Below, one piece after another: positions 6,352 to 12,464 of a DNA stretch of 12,464 nt. The position numbers and the translations under genes are program-made. The stretch comes from an uncultured Collinsella sp. (GTDB lineage: Bacteria > Actinomycetota > Coriobacteriia > Coriobacteriales > Coriobacteriaceae). The stretch spans positions 1 to 12,464 of the forward strand of contig CAKUOD010000031.1 of assembly GCA_934668695.1 (NCBI GenBank), given 5' to 3'. Position 1 is the first letter of the stretch. Each line of letters starts with the position of its first letter. Under the pieces are notes generated by a model that was not told the origin of the DNA, did no database searches, and worked only from the letters and a program-made list of their open reading frames with translations.

Positions 6352-7547
6352 GCCGCGTAAGCCCCCTTGTCAGAAATTGCGTAGTGGCGGGCAGAGCCCT
6401 CGCCCAGCCAGCCGTTCATCTTGGCGATGAAGGTGTCGACCAGATTGAGCGGCACGAAGGCCTGGATGGTACCGCCGAAGCCGCCGCCGTGAATACGAAC
6501 GGCGCCACGGCCGTCGAGTACATGCTCGGCCAGTGCCAGGGCATACATCGAAGGCTGCTCGGAACCCAGCTTGGCAACGACATTCTGCAGGTACATGGCA
6601 GAGCTGGCGCCGGACTCGCGCGTCAGGACCAGGAACTGATCGATGTCGCCGGCGTTCAGGGCCGCCCAGCGCTTGTCGACCAGGCCGTTCTCGTACCAGT
6701 AGTGAACGGCGCGCAGGCAGGCGCGGTCGCCCAGCTTGGCGCGCAGCTCAGGGAGCTTGGCGTCAAAGTCGGCAACATCGACCTCGCACAGGCGTTCCTT
6801 GCCAAACTCGGCGGCGACGTCCTGCATCTCGCGCGGGACGGCGGCGTAGTCGTCGGTGGCGGCCACGTGGTCGGCACCGACCTTAACGAGCACGAGCGCA
6901 TAGCCATGATCCTCAAAGTTGAGCTCGAGCTTCTGGGTCTTAGGCTGAGCCTGGTCCTCAAAGTCCATGTAGGCGAGGCCGCCCAGGCACACGGCGGCCT
7001 GGTCCATCAGACCGCAGGGCTTGCCGTAATAGTTGTTCTCGGTGCGCTGGCTCATCTGAGCGAGCGTGACGGGCTCAATGGCGGGCGCGCCCCAGAGCGT
7101 CTCCATGGCACGACCGTACGCGGCCTCGACGGCAGCAGAGCTGGAAAGGCCGCCGCCCGAGGGGACGGAGCAGGTGAAGGCAAAGTCGAAGCCTTGGGGC
7201 TCAACACCGAGCGCTGCGACTTCGTGGGCCATACCACGCACGAGGCTTGCGGACGTGCCCTTCTCGGACTCTTGAATATCCAGCGTGTCGAGCGTGATCT
7301 CAAACGTGGGATAGCCCTCGTCGGCAACGCGAATCTTGTTGGAATCGGTTGCCACGGCGATGCCATCGACGGCGACATCGAGAGAGCCGGCGATAACGTG
7401 GCCGCCCTCGTGGTCGGTGTGGTTGCCGCTGATCTCGGAACGGCCGGGCGCGTGCACGTAGAGCACCTGGCGGTCGCCGATGGGTCCAAACTCCTCCTCA
7501 AACAGCTTGGTGAGCGTGGCGAGTGTCTTTTCGTCGGGGGCGGTCAT
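6342..7547 (-). CDS. galK: Galactokinase
   Basis: This 401-residue GHMP-family kinase phosphorylates alpha-D-galactose to galactose 1-phosphate with ATP, the first committed Leloir step. The galactokinase signature is at 35-49 (GRSEISGNHTDHEGG), where Arg36 matches the conserved catalytic arginine. The ATP loop is GGGLSSSA at 131-138, the likely catalytic base is Asp182 in CGLMDQ, and the C-terminal GHMP motif is GGGFGG at 354-359. E. coli GalK has 382 residues and the version GRxNLIGEHTDY; the SEISGNHTDH variant is a divergent but recognisable form. The ATG at 7547 is chosen because AAAGGA precedes it by 5 nt; the frame stays open to 7634, but the extra 29 residues would run through the operator region. 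It is the first gene of galK-galT and divergent from the LacI gene. Confidence 0.96.
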   Translation of the reverse strand: MTAPDEKTLATLTKLFEEEFGPIGDRQVLYVHAPGRSEISGNHTDHEGGHVIAGSLDVAVDGIAVATDSNKIRVADEGYPTFEITLDTLDIQESEKGTSASLVRGMAHEVAALGVEPQGFDFAFTCSVPSGGGLSSSAAVEAAYGRAMETLWGAPAIEPVTLAQMSQRTENNYYGKPCGLMDQAAVCLGGLAYMDFEDQAQPKTQKLELNFEDHGYALVLVKVGADHVAATDDYAAVPREMQDVAAEFGKERLCEVDVADFDAKLPELRAKLGDRACLRAVHYWYENGLVDKRWAALNAGDIDQFLVLTRESGASSAMYLQNVVAKLGSEQPSMYALALAEHVLDGRGAVRIHGGGFGGTIQAFVPLNLVDTFIAKMNGWLGEGSARHYAISDKGAYAAWL

Positions 7548-7586
7548 GGGAGTCCTTTCCTTGGCGCGCACGGGTGAGTTTTGCGT

Positions 7587-7674
7587 CGTTATGAGTACGT
7601 TAACAACTTGAAGCGGCATGAACCAAGCGTTCACGATGCCGCACGTTACGGGTTATGTTAACGTACTCATAACG
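7587..7674. promoter_or_regulatory. Paired 19-bp inverted operator-like sites upstream of galK
   Basis: CGTTATGAGTACGTTAACA at 7587-7605 is exactly repeated in inverse orientation at 7656-7674; the two copies are 50 nt apart. Each copy holds an imperfect palindrome, TGAGTA-CG-TTAACA, with the central CG typical of LacI-family operators. A smaller dyad GCGGCAT/ATGCCGC (7613-7619 / 7636-7642) lies between them, so the whole stretch could also fold as one long hairpin. The sites lie 40-127 nt before the galK start and next to a LacI-family gene, its likely binder. A minus-strand TATGAG inside the distal copy could be a -10 box, but its -35 is poor. Confidence 0.75.
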
Positions 7675-7779
7675 CATTGCTTGTCACTTTTTGAGAATCT
7701 GGTAATCGGTCGAAATTCGGCCGTGAACGGTAGTGCCGTATGGACTTATAGAGCAGAAGAGCTGCAGCTAGAAAAAGTA

Positions 7780-7792
7780 GAGTACGTTAACA
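7780..7792 (+). promoter_or_regulatory. Third operator-like copy upstream of the LacI gene
   Basis: GAGTACGTTAACA is identical to the core of the two galK-side sites. It lies 93 nt before the GTG of the LacI-family gene, suggesting autoregulation or a DNA loop with the other two copies. I find no convincing promoter for the LacI gene between 7675 and 7885; TTGTCA at 7681-7686 with TAATCG at 7703-7708 is the best weak pair. Confidence 0.65.
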
Positions 7793-7885
7793 TGCGTCCG
7801 ACGATAGCGGCCCTCCGCGCGGGCTCTATTCCTGCACGGGCTGGTATGTACGCTCTTTTGATCTCGCAAGGGTGAAGGTGATCTT

Positions 7886-8917
7886 GTGGCAAGGCGCCCC
7901 TCCAACGATACAGGCTCGCGTCCGGTTTCCATGGCCGACGTCGCCCGCGCTGCTGGCGTTTCGCAGCAGACGGTTTCGCGCGTCGCCAACGGCTTGCCCA
8001 ACGTTAACGAGCAGACACGTCAGCGCGTGCAGGCCGCTATGCAAGAGCTCGGCTTTCGTCCGAGTTATGCCGGTCGCTCGCTGCGCGACGGCCGTTACCA
8101 TTCGGTCGGCCTGTGCGTCAACGATGTCACCAAGTTTGGCAACCTTTCAATGATCGACGGCATCGCCAGTGCTGCTCGCGAGCATAATTGCGCCATCACG
8201 CTGGTCGAGATGTCCAAGACCGAGGAGTTTTCGCTTGCCGAGGCCACGCGTCGTATGGCCGCGCTGCCCGTGGACGGCATCATTATCGGCATGAGTCGCA
8301 TGGCACCCGATTTTGAGACGTTTGATCCACTGCCGGGCATTGGCACGGTCATCGTTACCATGTACGCGCATCCGCGCGTGACCACGGTCGATTCCGACCA
8401 TTACGGCTGCTCGCTGTTGCTCATGGATCATCTGTTTGAGCTGGGACACGAGCAGATTCGTTATATCGGCGGCCCGTCGTTCTCGGTCGATGAACAGTTT
8501 CGTCGCGCCGGCTGGCAGGACGCGCTCGAGCGTAGGCACATTAAGCCGCAGGCGCCGCTCGAGGGCGATTGGTCTGCCAACAGCGGTTACGAGGCCGGCA
8601 GGTACCTGGCCGAGCACGACCGCACCATGACGGCGATTTACGCGGCAAACGACCAGATGGCAAACGGCGCCATTGCAGCGCTGCGTGATAGCGGTCTACG
8701 CGTGCCCGAGGACGTGAGCGTGGTGGGCGTCGATGACTCGCTCGACGACTTTGTCGCACACAACGAGCTCACGACCGTGCGATTCGATCTGCATCAGCGC
8801 GGACGCGAGGTGTTTGAGCATGCGGTTCCCGAGGCGGGTACGGTGGGCAAAACCGTTGCCATTCGTATTCCCGGCCAGCTCATCATTCGACATAGCACGG
8901 CGATACCGCGCGCATAG
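7886..8917 (+). CDS. LacI-family transcriptional regulator, probable gal regulator
   Basis: This 343-residue protein has the standard LacI/GalR layout: an N-terminal helix-turn-helix (about 15-40: VSMADVARAAGVSQQTVSRV), a hinge region with GFRPSYAGRSLRDGR (56-70), then a periplasmic-binding-protein-like effector domain to the end. VDGIIIG, RRAGWQDAL, AANDQMANGAI, VPEDVSVVGVDD and the terminal IIRHSTA are family hallmarks. The effector is probably a galactose-related sugar, inferred only from position. The start is GTG at 7886, with AAGGTG 5 nt before it; the first internal ATG at 7931 would cut into the first helix. The gene is divergent from galK, across a region carrying three copies of a LacI-type operator. 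After the stop only a weak short hairpin (8934-8945) is seen. Confidence 0.93.
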   Translation: MARRPSNDTGSRPVSMADVARAAGVSQQTVSRVANGLPNVNEQTRQRVQAAMQELGFRPSYAGRSLRDGRYHSVGLCVNDVTKFGNLSMIDGIASAAREHNCAITLVEMSKTEEFSLAEATRRMAALPVDGIIIGMSRMAPDFETFDPLPGIGTVIVTMYAHPRVTTVDSDHYGCSLLLMDHLFELGHEQIRYIGGPSFSVDEQFRRAGWQDALERRHIKPQAPLEGDWSANSGYEAGRYLAEHDRTMTAIYAANDQMANGAIAALRDSGLRVPEDVSVVGVDDSLDDFVAHNELTTVRFDLHQRGREVFEHAVPEAGTVGKTVAIRIPGQLIIRHSTAIPRA

Positions 8918-9000
8918 TTTGTGCTGGTAAACGGCGATTTATCGCATTTCAATAACAATCGGTAAGGATGCCGGCAGATAGCTGTTGGGATGTAGCCGAG

Positions 9001-9030
9001 TGCTATGATAGACGGGCTCTTTTGTCTATC
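9001..9030 (+). promoter_or_regulatory. Extended -10 promoter with overlapping dyad upstream of the flavodiiron gene
   Basis: TGCTATGAT (9001-9009) is an extended -10 element: TG, one base, then TATGAT. No good -35 is seen at 16-18 nt, as is common for such promoters. A perfect 7-bp dyad, GATAGAC (9007-9013) and GTCTATC (9024-9030), overlaps the -10 and the expected start site and ends just before the ribosome site at 9032. It could be an operator or a short hairpin at the mRNA 5' end. Confidence 0.6.
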
Positions 9031-9046
9031 TAGGAGGCTTTGCCTG

Positions 9047-10207
9047 ATGGAGATCACCAAGGATATCCGCTACGTTGGCGTCGACGATCACGACATTGAC
9101 CTGTTCGAGGGCCAGTACGATGTGTCCGAGAACGGTATGGCATACAACAGCTACGTTATCTTGGGCGAAAAGATTGCTGTCGCCGATTCAGTTGACGGCG
9201 GTTTTGTCGACGAGTGGCTCGGTAACATCGAAGCCGTGCTCGACGGTCGCACGCCCGATTACCTGGTCGTTCACCATATGGAGCCCGATCACTCCGCTGG
9301 CATCGCCGCCTTTATGGAGCGCTATCCCCAGGCCCAGATCGTGGCCAGCATGGGCGCCTTCCGCATGATGGTCAACTACTTTGGCACCGATTACCCCGAG
9401 CGCAAGATGGTCGTCAAAGAGGGCGACGTGCTCGACCTGGGCGGCCACAGCCTGACGTTTGTCGGCGCCCCCAACGTGCACTGGCCCGAGGTGCTGTTCT
9501 CCTACGAGGCTACCGATAAGGTGCTCTTTAGTGCCGACGGCTTTGGCAAGTTCGGCGCCAACGACATCGAGGACCCGGAAGGCTGGGCCTGCGAGGCGCG
9601 TCGTTACTACTTTGGTATCGTGGGTAAGTTCGGCAAGTTCGTGCAGGCCGTGCTCAAGAAGGCTGCCGACCTGGACATTCAGATTATCTGCCCGCTCCAC
9701 GGCCCCGTGCTGACCGAGAACCTGGGCTACTACCTCAACACCTACAACACCTGGTCGAGCTACCAGCCTGAGGACGAGGGCATCACGATTGCCTACGCGA
9801 GCGTGTACGGCCACCTGAAGGCTGCCGTCGAGGAGCTCGCTGCAGCACTCGAGGCTCGCGGCCAGAAGGTTTCCGTCTTTGACCTGGCTCGCGACGATAT
9901 TGCCGAGGCCGTTGAGGACGCGTTCCGCTACGACCGTCTGGTGCTCGCCTCTATCACGTATCAAGGCGAGGTCTTCCCGTTCATGAGCACCTTCATCCAC
10001 ACGCTCGCCGAGCATGCCTACCAGAACCGTACCGTGGCGCTCGTCGAGGCCGGCTCTTGGGCACCCGCGGCCGCCAAGGTTATGACCAAGGAGCTCGAGG
10101 GCATGAAGGACATCACCCTGGCGCAGAACAAGGTGACCGTCCTGGGTTCGCTCAACGACGCCTCGCGCGCCCAGATCGAAGCCCTCGCCGACGAGCTGTC
10201 CAAGTAA
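9047..10207 (+). CDS. Flavodiiron protein (A-type flavoprotein, FprA-like)
   Basis: This 386-residue flavodiiron protein reduces O2 to water (or NO to N2O in some members) and protects anaerobes against oxygen. The N-terminal metallo-beta-lactamase-like half (about 1-245) has the complete diiron ligand set: His77, Glu79, Asp81 and His82 in HHMEPDHS, His145 in PNVHWPE, Asp164 in SADGFG and His218 in PLHGP. The C-terminal flavodoxin half (about 247-386) binds FMN and starts ITIAYASVYGHL. There is no fused rubredoxin or flavin reductase domain, so electrons must come from a separate partner. The ATG at 9047 has AGGAGG at 9032-9037, 9 nt away; an upstream in-frame ATG at 9005 lies in the promoter and is rejected. 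It has its own promoter and terminator, so it is a single-gene unit. O2 versus NO preference cannot be told from sequence. Confidence 0.95.
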   Translation: MEITKDIRYVGVDDHDIDLFEGQYDVSENGMAYNSYVILGEKIAVADSVDGGFVDEWLGNIEAVLDGRTPDYLVVHHMEPDHSAGIAAFMERYPQAQIVASMGAFRMMVNYFGTDYPERKMVVKEGDVLDLGGHSLTFVGAPNVHWPEVLFSYEATDKVLFSADGFGKFGANDIEDPEGWACEARRYYFGIVGKFGKFVQAVLKKAADLDIQIICPLHGPVLTENLGYYLNTYNTWSSYQPEDEGITIAYASVYGHLKAAVEELAAALEARGQKVSVFDLARDDIAEAVEDAFRYDRLVLASITYQGEVFPFMSTFIHTLAEHAYQNRTVALVEAGSWAPAAAKVMTKELEGMKDITLAQNKVTVLGSLNDASRAQIEALADELSK

Positions 10208-10228
10208 CAACACTCCACTTTCACCGTC

Positions 10229-10275
10229 AAAACCACCACAAAGGGGACTGTCCCCTTCGTGGTGGTTTTTGTTTT
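10229..10275. terminator. Terminator between convergent flavodiiron and DeoR genes
   Basis: An 11-bp outer stem (10229-10239 with 10259-10269), one A-C mismatch, a 7-bp inner stem (10241-10247 with 10251-10257) and a CTG loop are followed on the plus strand by a T-rich run. On the minus strand TTTT also follows, so it can serve both genes. The DeoR stop codon (10275-10277) lies in the T-rich tail. Confidence 0.88.
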
Positions 10276-11078
10276 TAGGCGGTGGCGATGATGAGGGTTG
10301 GGGTGCCGACGTCGGCGATCTCGGCGATTGAGGTAGCGATGGAGCCATCGGGGTCACGATCCATCACGATGGTGTTGACATCGGTGAGTTCGGCGAAGCG
10401 GTACATGCCGCGTCCGTTGACCTTGCTCGCGTCCATGAGCGCCACGCTCTTACGCGCGGCGACGATCATGGCCGTTTTGGTTTCGGCCATTTGCGGAAAG
10501 TCCGTGGTAAAGCCGCAACCCGGGACAAAGGCGCCGGGGCACATGATGGCGAGGTCGGCATGAACCATCTGCAGCGCCTGCATGGTGAGCGGACCGTACA
10601 GATAGCGGTGGCCTTTGCGCAGCGCGCCGCCCAGCATGACGACGTCGACCGAGGGCATGCTCTCGTCGATGTAATCGGCGATGGTAATGTCGGCCGTGAT
10701 GACGGTGATGCCGTCGCGTTGGTCGAGTAGGCGGACAAATTCGAGCGCGGTGGTGCCCGAGTCGACGAGCAGCGTGTCACCGTCGCTGACGAGCTCAATG
10801 GCGCTTTGGGCGATGGCCTGCTTTGCGGCCACGTTGACGTTAATACGCCGGTCCTGCGTGGAGACCGTCAGGCGCTTGTGGAGCGACACGGCGCCGCCGT
10901 GCGTGCGGCGCAGCTTGCCAGCCTCGGCGAGGGCGTCCAGGTCGGCGCGGGCCGTGACGGAGGACACGCCAAAGGTCTGAGCGATTTCTGCCACCTGCAC
11001 CGAGGCATTGTGCTCGAGCATTTCCATGATGGCGGCACGGCGTTCGTCGGCGAAAGCACGGGTTGTTGTGTGGGCCAT
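10275..11078 (-). CDS. DeoR/GlpR-family transcriptional repressor
   Basis: This 267-residue protein has the DeoR-family layout: an N-terminal winged helix (about 10-62; VAEIAQTFGVSSVTARADLD and the typical LRRTHGGAV at 57-64), then the DeoRC sugar-phosphate sensor with VDSGTT (105-110), VVMLGGALRK and the conserved closing region. Family members usually respond to phosphorylated sugars; tagatose or galactose phosphates are plausible here because the gene is divergent from a tagatose/fructose-bisphosphate aldolase and lies in the same window as lacABC. The ATG at 11078 is preferred: GGAG lies 5 nt before it and the protein then begins a few residues before the expected ERRAAIMEML. An in-frame ATG at 11135 would add 19 residues and has only a weak AAAGAAA before it. 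LacR or AgaR/GatR-like roles are possible; I assign no symbol. Confidence 0.92.
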   Translation of the reverse strand: MAHTTTRAFADERRAAIMEMLEHNASVQVAEIAQTFGVSSVTARADLDALAEAGKLRRTHGGAVSLHKRLTVSTQDRRINVNVAAKQAIAQSAIELVSDGDTLLVDSGTTALEFVRLLDQRDGITVITADITIADYIDESMPSVDVVMLGGALRKGHRYLYGPLTMQALQMVHADLAIMCPGAFVPGCGFTTDFPQMAETKTAMIVAARKSVALMDASKVNGRGMYRFAELTDVNTIVMDRDPDGSIATSIAEIADVGTPTLIIATA

Positions 11079-11142
11079 GGCAACTCCATTCTCGGCAAAA
11101 TTTGCAGGAATTGTGTTGACTCTATTTTCGTTCATTTTCTTT

Positions 11143-11170
11143 TTGAGTAAGAAAACGCCTTTCGAATACT
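11143..11170 (+). promoter_or_regulatory. Candidate promoter toward the aldolase gene
   Basis: TTGAGT (11143-11148) and AATACT (11165-11170) are 16 nt apart and each matches its consensus at four of six positions. AGTAAG (11146-11151) and CTTACT (11169-11174) form a dyad across this promoter that could be an operator. This would leave a leader of over 230 nt. TACAAT at 11322-11327 is an alternative, later -10 without a good -35. Confidence 0.3.
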
Positions 11171-11177
11171 TACTTTT

Positions 11178-11206
11178 TCTATAAAAGAAAGATGATCAAG
11201 GCTCAA
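11178..11206 (-). promoter_or_regulatory. Candidate promoter of the DeoR-family gene
   Basis: On the minus strand TTGAGC (11206-11201) and TATAGA (11183-11178) are separated by exactly 17 nt. The start would fall near 11171, about 90 nt before the chosen start codon, and close to the divergent promoter, so one bound repressor could block both. Confidence 0.45.
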
Positions 11207-11369
11207 AACTCAATTTCGAACACGCACGCTCGGGTTCGATCCCTTCCGTTTGCTTTTCAAAAATGAGGGCCTTGCCTTGCCGAGCGACAACATCCCGCAC
11301 ATGCATACCCGCTGAATTTCATACAATGAGCGCAGCAAAACGCAAGGTAAAACGCCTTGTGAACAACTA

Positions 11370-11403
11370 CGCCCGATGTCCAGATGCGGGCGAGGGAGAG
11401 GAG
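11370..11403 (+). promoter_or_regulatory. Leader stem-loop and ribosome site of the aldolase gene
   Basis: CGCCCG (11370-11375) pairs with CGGGCG (11387-11392) around an 11-nt loop, directly before the purine-rich site ending AGGAG (11399-11403), which lies 9 nt before the ATG at 11413. This ribosome site decides the start. The remainder of 11207-11369 shows no supported gene. Confidence 0.4.
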
Positions 11404-11412
11404 CAAACGCTC

Positions 11413-12270
11413 ATGGCACTTGTTACCACCGAAAAGATGCTCAAGGACGCTCAGGCCGGCCACTACGCCGTCGGCGCGTTCAACGTCGAGAACCTCGAGT
11501 TTGTTATGGCCGTTCTGGCCGCTGCCGAGGAGACCAAGTCCCCCGTCATCATGCAGACCACCCCGGGCACCATCAAGACCGCTGGCCTGGATTACTTCTA
11601 CGGCATGGTCAAGGCTGCTGCCGAGCGCGCTTCCGTGCCCGTCGCCCTGCACCTCGATCATGGCGATGGCTATGACCGCTGCATGCAGGCCTTCCGCACT
11701 GGCTACACCTCCGTCATGATTGACGGTTCGCACGAGTCCTTCGAGGACAACATCGCCCTGACCAAGTCCGTCGCCGACGCCGGCCGCGCCATGGGCGTGC
11801 CCGTCGAGGCCGAGCTTGGCAAGGTTGGCGGCAAGGAGGACGACGGTCCCGCGGTTGAGGGCGAGAGCCCCTACACCGACCCCGCCGAGGCCAAGGAGTT
11901 CGTCGAGCGCACTGGCTGCACCTCCCTTGCCATTGGCGTTGGCACCAGCCACGGCGTGTACACGAGCGATCCGCACATCGAGCAGTCCGTGGTCAAGGCC
12001 ATCCGCGACGCCGTCGACGTGCCGCTGGTCCTGCACGGCACCTCCGGTGTGCCCGACGAGCAGGTTGCCGAGGCTGTGAAGAACGGCATCTGCAAGGTCA
12101 ACTACGCCACCGAGCTGCGTCAGGCCTACACCAAGGGCTTCATGGCCTACATGGCCGAGAACCCCGCCTGCTTCGATCCCAAGAAGCCTGCTAAGGAGGG
12201 CATGCGCGAGATTACCGAGCTGGTTAAGATCCGCATGACCAACCTCAACTCTGTGGGCAAAGCAGAGTAA
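11413..12270 (+). CDS. Class II tagatose/fructose-bisphosphate aldolase (KbaY/GatY-like)
   Basis: This 285-residue zinc aldolase cleaves a ketose 1,6-bisphosphate into dihydroxyacetone phosphate and glyceraldehyde 3-phosphate. Its length and motif spacing match E. coli tagatose-bisphosphate aldolases KbaY/GatY (284-286 residues). Asp82 and His83 in HLDHG, His180 in GTSHGVY and His208 in LHGTSGVPDE fall at the active-site and zinc positions of that family. MIDGSH (102-107), VEAELGKVGG (131-140) and KVNYATELRQAY (228-239) also fit. Fructose-bisphosphate activity is possible, but lacABC in the window and the absence of lacD favour tagatose 1,6-bisphosphate as a substrate; this is inference. E. 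coli GatY/KbaY need a GatZ/KbaZ partner, and none is seen here. The frame is open from 11263, but the 50 extra residues have no family match and the ribosome site supports 11413. Divergent from the DeoR gene. Confidence 0.93.
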   Translation: MALVTTEKMLKDAQAGHYAVGAFNVENLEFVMAVLAAAEETKSPVIMQTTPGTIKTAGLDYFYGMVKAAAERASVPVALHLDHGDGYDRCMQAFRTGYTSVMIDGSHESFEDNIALTKSVADAGRAMGVPVEAELGKVGGKEDDGPAVEGESPYTDPAEAKEFVERTGCTSLAIGVGTSHGVYTSDPHIEQSVVKAIRDAVDVPLVLHGTSGVPDEQVAEAVKNGICKVNYATELRQAYTKGFMAYMAENPACFDPKKPAKEGMREITELVKIRMTNLNSVGKAE

Positions 12271-12348
12271 CAGCAAGGGTACTCTGATCCCACCGGGCCG
12301 TCCGGAAACGGAAAAGGGCCTATCTCTCAGAACGTCCTCGGACATGTC

Positions 12349-12385
12349 GGAAGCCCCGCCGCGCGCTATGCGCTGCGGGGCTTCC
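12349..12385. terminator. GC-rich hairpin after the aldolase gene
   Basis: Arms 12349-12359 and 12375-12385 pair perfectly over 11 bp, then after a C-T mismatch a further 4 bp closes on a GCTAT loop. It lies 78 nt after the aldolase stop and 15 nt beyond the stop of a likely minus-strand gene, so it may separate two convergent genes. No good T-run follows on either strand, so its strength as an intrinsic terminator is uncertain. Confidence 0.6.
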
Positions 12386-12400
12386 TCCGTCCTGACGCTC

Positions 12401-12463
12401 CTATTTGGCAAGGTGTTTTTTAGAATCCATTTTGCGCTCGGCCTCGAAGGCCCGCCTGTCCCA
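12401..12463 (-). CDS. Probable C-terminal fragment of a gene running off the window
   Basis: On the minus strand one frame is open from the window edge to a TAG at 12403-12401. It gives 20 residues ending ERKMDSKKHLAK, charged and typical of a soluble C-terminus. Codon choice is mixed but compatible with the neighbours, and a hairpin follows the stop. The fragment is too short to identify, and such a short open frame could occur by chance. Confidence 0.35.
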   Translation of the reverse strand, partial: WDRRAFEAERKMDSKKHLAK

Positions 12464-12464
12464 A

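Noticed and set aside
4747..6360. Long plus-strand open frame (about 537 codons) opposite galT
   Set aside because: It is the antisense shadow of a GC-rich gene; the translation is low-complexity Val/Gly/Ala/Arg-rich without motifs, while the minus strand gives a textbook class II GalT.
6213..7577. Long plus-strand open frame opposite galK
   Set aside because: Same antisense effect; no recognisable motif, no ribosome site, and galK on the minus strand has all its signatures.
7618..7875. Open frame of 85 codons between galK and the LacI gene
   Set aside because: It lies across the operator copies, has no ribosome site and no family resemblance.
8934..8945. GCGAT/ATCGC hairpin after the LacI gene as a terminator
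   Set aside because: The stem is only about 4-5 bp with a minimal loop and no proper T-run, so it is too weak to call.
9188..10357. Minus-strand open frame opposite the flavodiiron gene
   Set aside because: It runs through a strong terminator and is an antisense shadow; the plus strand has the complete diiron ligand set.
11229..11246. GGGTTCGATCCC, resembling a tRNA T-arm
   Set aside because: Only about three pairs of the T-stem form, and no anticodon arm, D-arm or acceptor stem can be fitted around it.
11263..11412. N-terminal extension of the aldolase frame
   Set aside because: The 50 extra residues have no counterpart in KbaY/GatY proteins, and the ribosome site places the start at 11413.
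11257..12411. Minus-strand open frame opposite the aldolase gene
   Set aside because: Antisense shadow with Gly/Val/Ala/Leu-rich sequence and no motif; it also runs through the hairpin at 12349-12385.

Overview
The window looks like a chromosomal segment of a GC-rich anaerobic gut actinobacterium of the Coriobacteriia. Collinsella is my best guess, from codon use, strong Shine-Dalgarno sites, a class II GalT, an oxygen-protecting flavodiiron protein, and LacA/LacB proteins resembling those of low-GC Gram-positives. The genus is an inference; no rRNA gene is present. The window holds ten complete protein genes and probably the tail of an eleventh. I see no tRNA or rRNA genes, insertion sequences or CRISPR arrays.

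Layout: (1) 130-1131 (+), an unrecognised multi-span membrane protein closed by a strong terminator. (2) 1437-4446 (+), a tagatose-6-phosphate cluster in the order lacA, lacB, aldose 1-epimerase (LacX-like), lacC. Its upstream region (1205-1436) carries three TGTTC/GAACA-type dyads. (3) 4447-4722, a convergent intergenic region with three hairpins, one of them a 38-bp near-perfect inverted repeat. (4) 7547-4723 (-), the Leloir pair galK-galT with overlapping ends and its own terminator. (5) 7548-7885, a divergent control region with three copies of a GAGTACGTTAACA operator-like sequence, two of them forming a 19-bp inverted pair. (6) 7886-8917 (+), a LacI-family regulator. (7) 9047-10207 (+), a flavodiiron protein with an extended -10 promoter. 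(8) 11078-10275 (-), a DeoR-family repressor, divergent from (9) 11413-12270 (+), a class II tagatose/fructose-bisphosphate aldolase. (10) 12463-12401 (-), a probable C-terminal fragment of a gene that runs off the window.

How the genes fit together: galactose 6-phosphate could be isomerised by LacAB to tagatose 6-phosphate, phosphorylated by LacC and cleaved by the class II aldolase, which stands in for the usual class I LacD. Unphosphorylated galactose could go through the epimerase, GalK and GalT (Leloir route). Two regulators of different families probably divide control: LacI over galKT and itself, DeoR over the aldolase and possibly lacAB-epimerase-lacC. No sugar transporter, beta-galactosidase, phospho-beta-galactosidase or galE is present. 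The flavodiiron protein is its own transcription unit and seems unrelated to sugar use.

Nothing here is clearly a wholly new system. The most unusual parts are the non-coding ones: the galKT/lacI operator cluster, the dyads before lacA, the giant hairpin after lacC, and the dyad overlapping the flavodiiron promoter.
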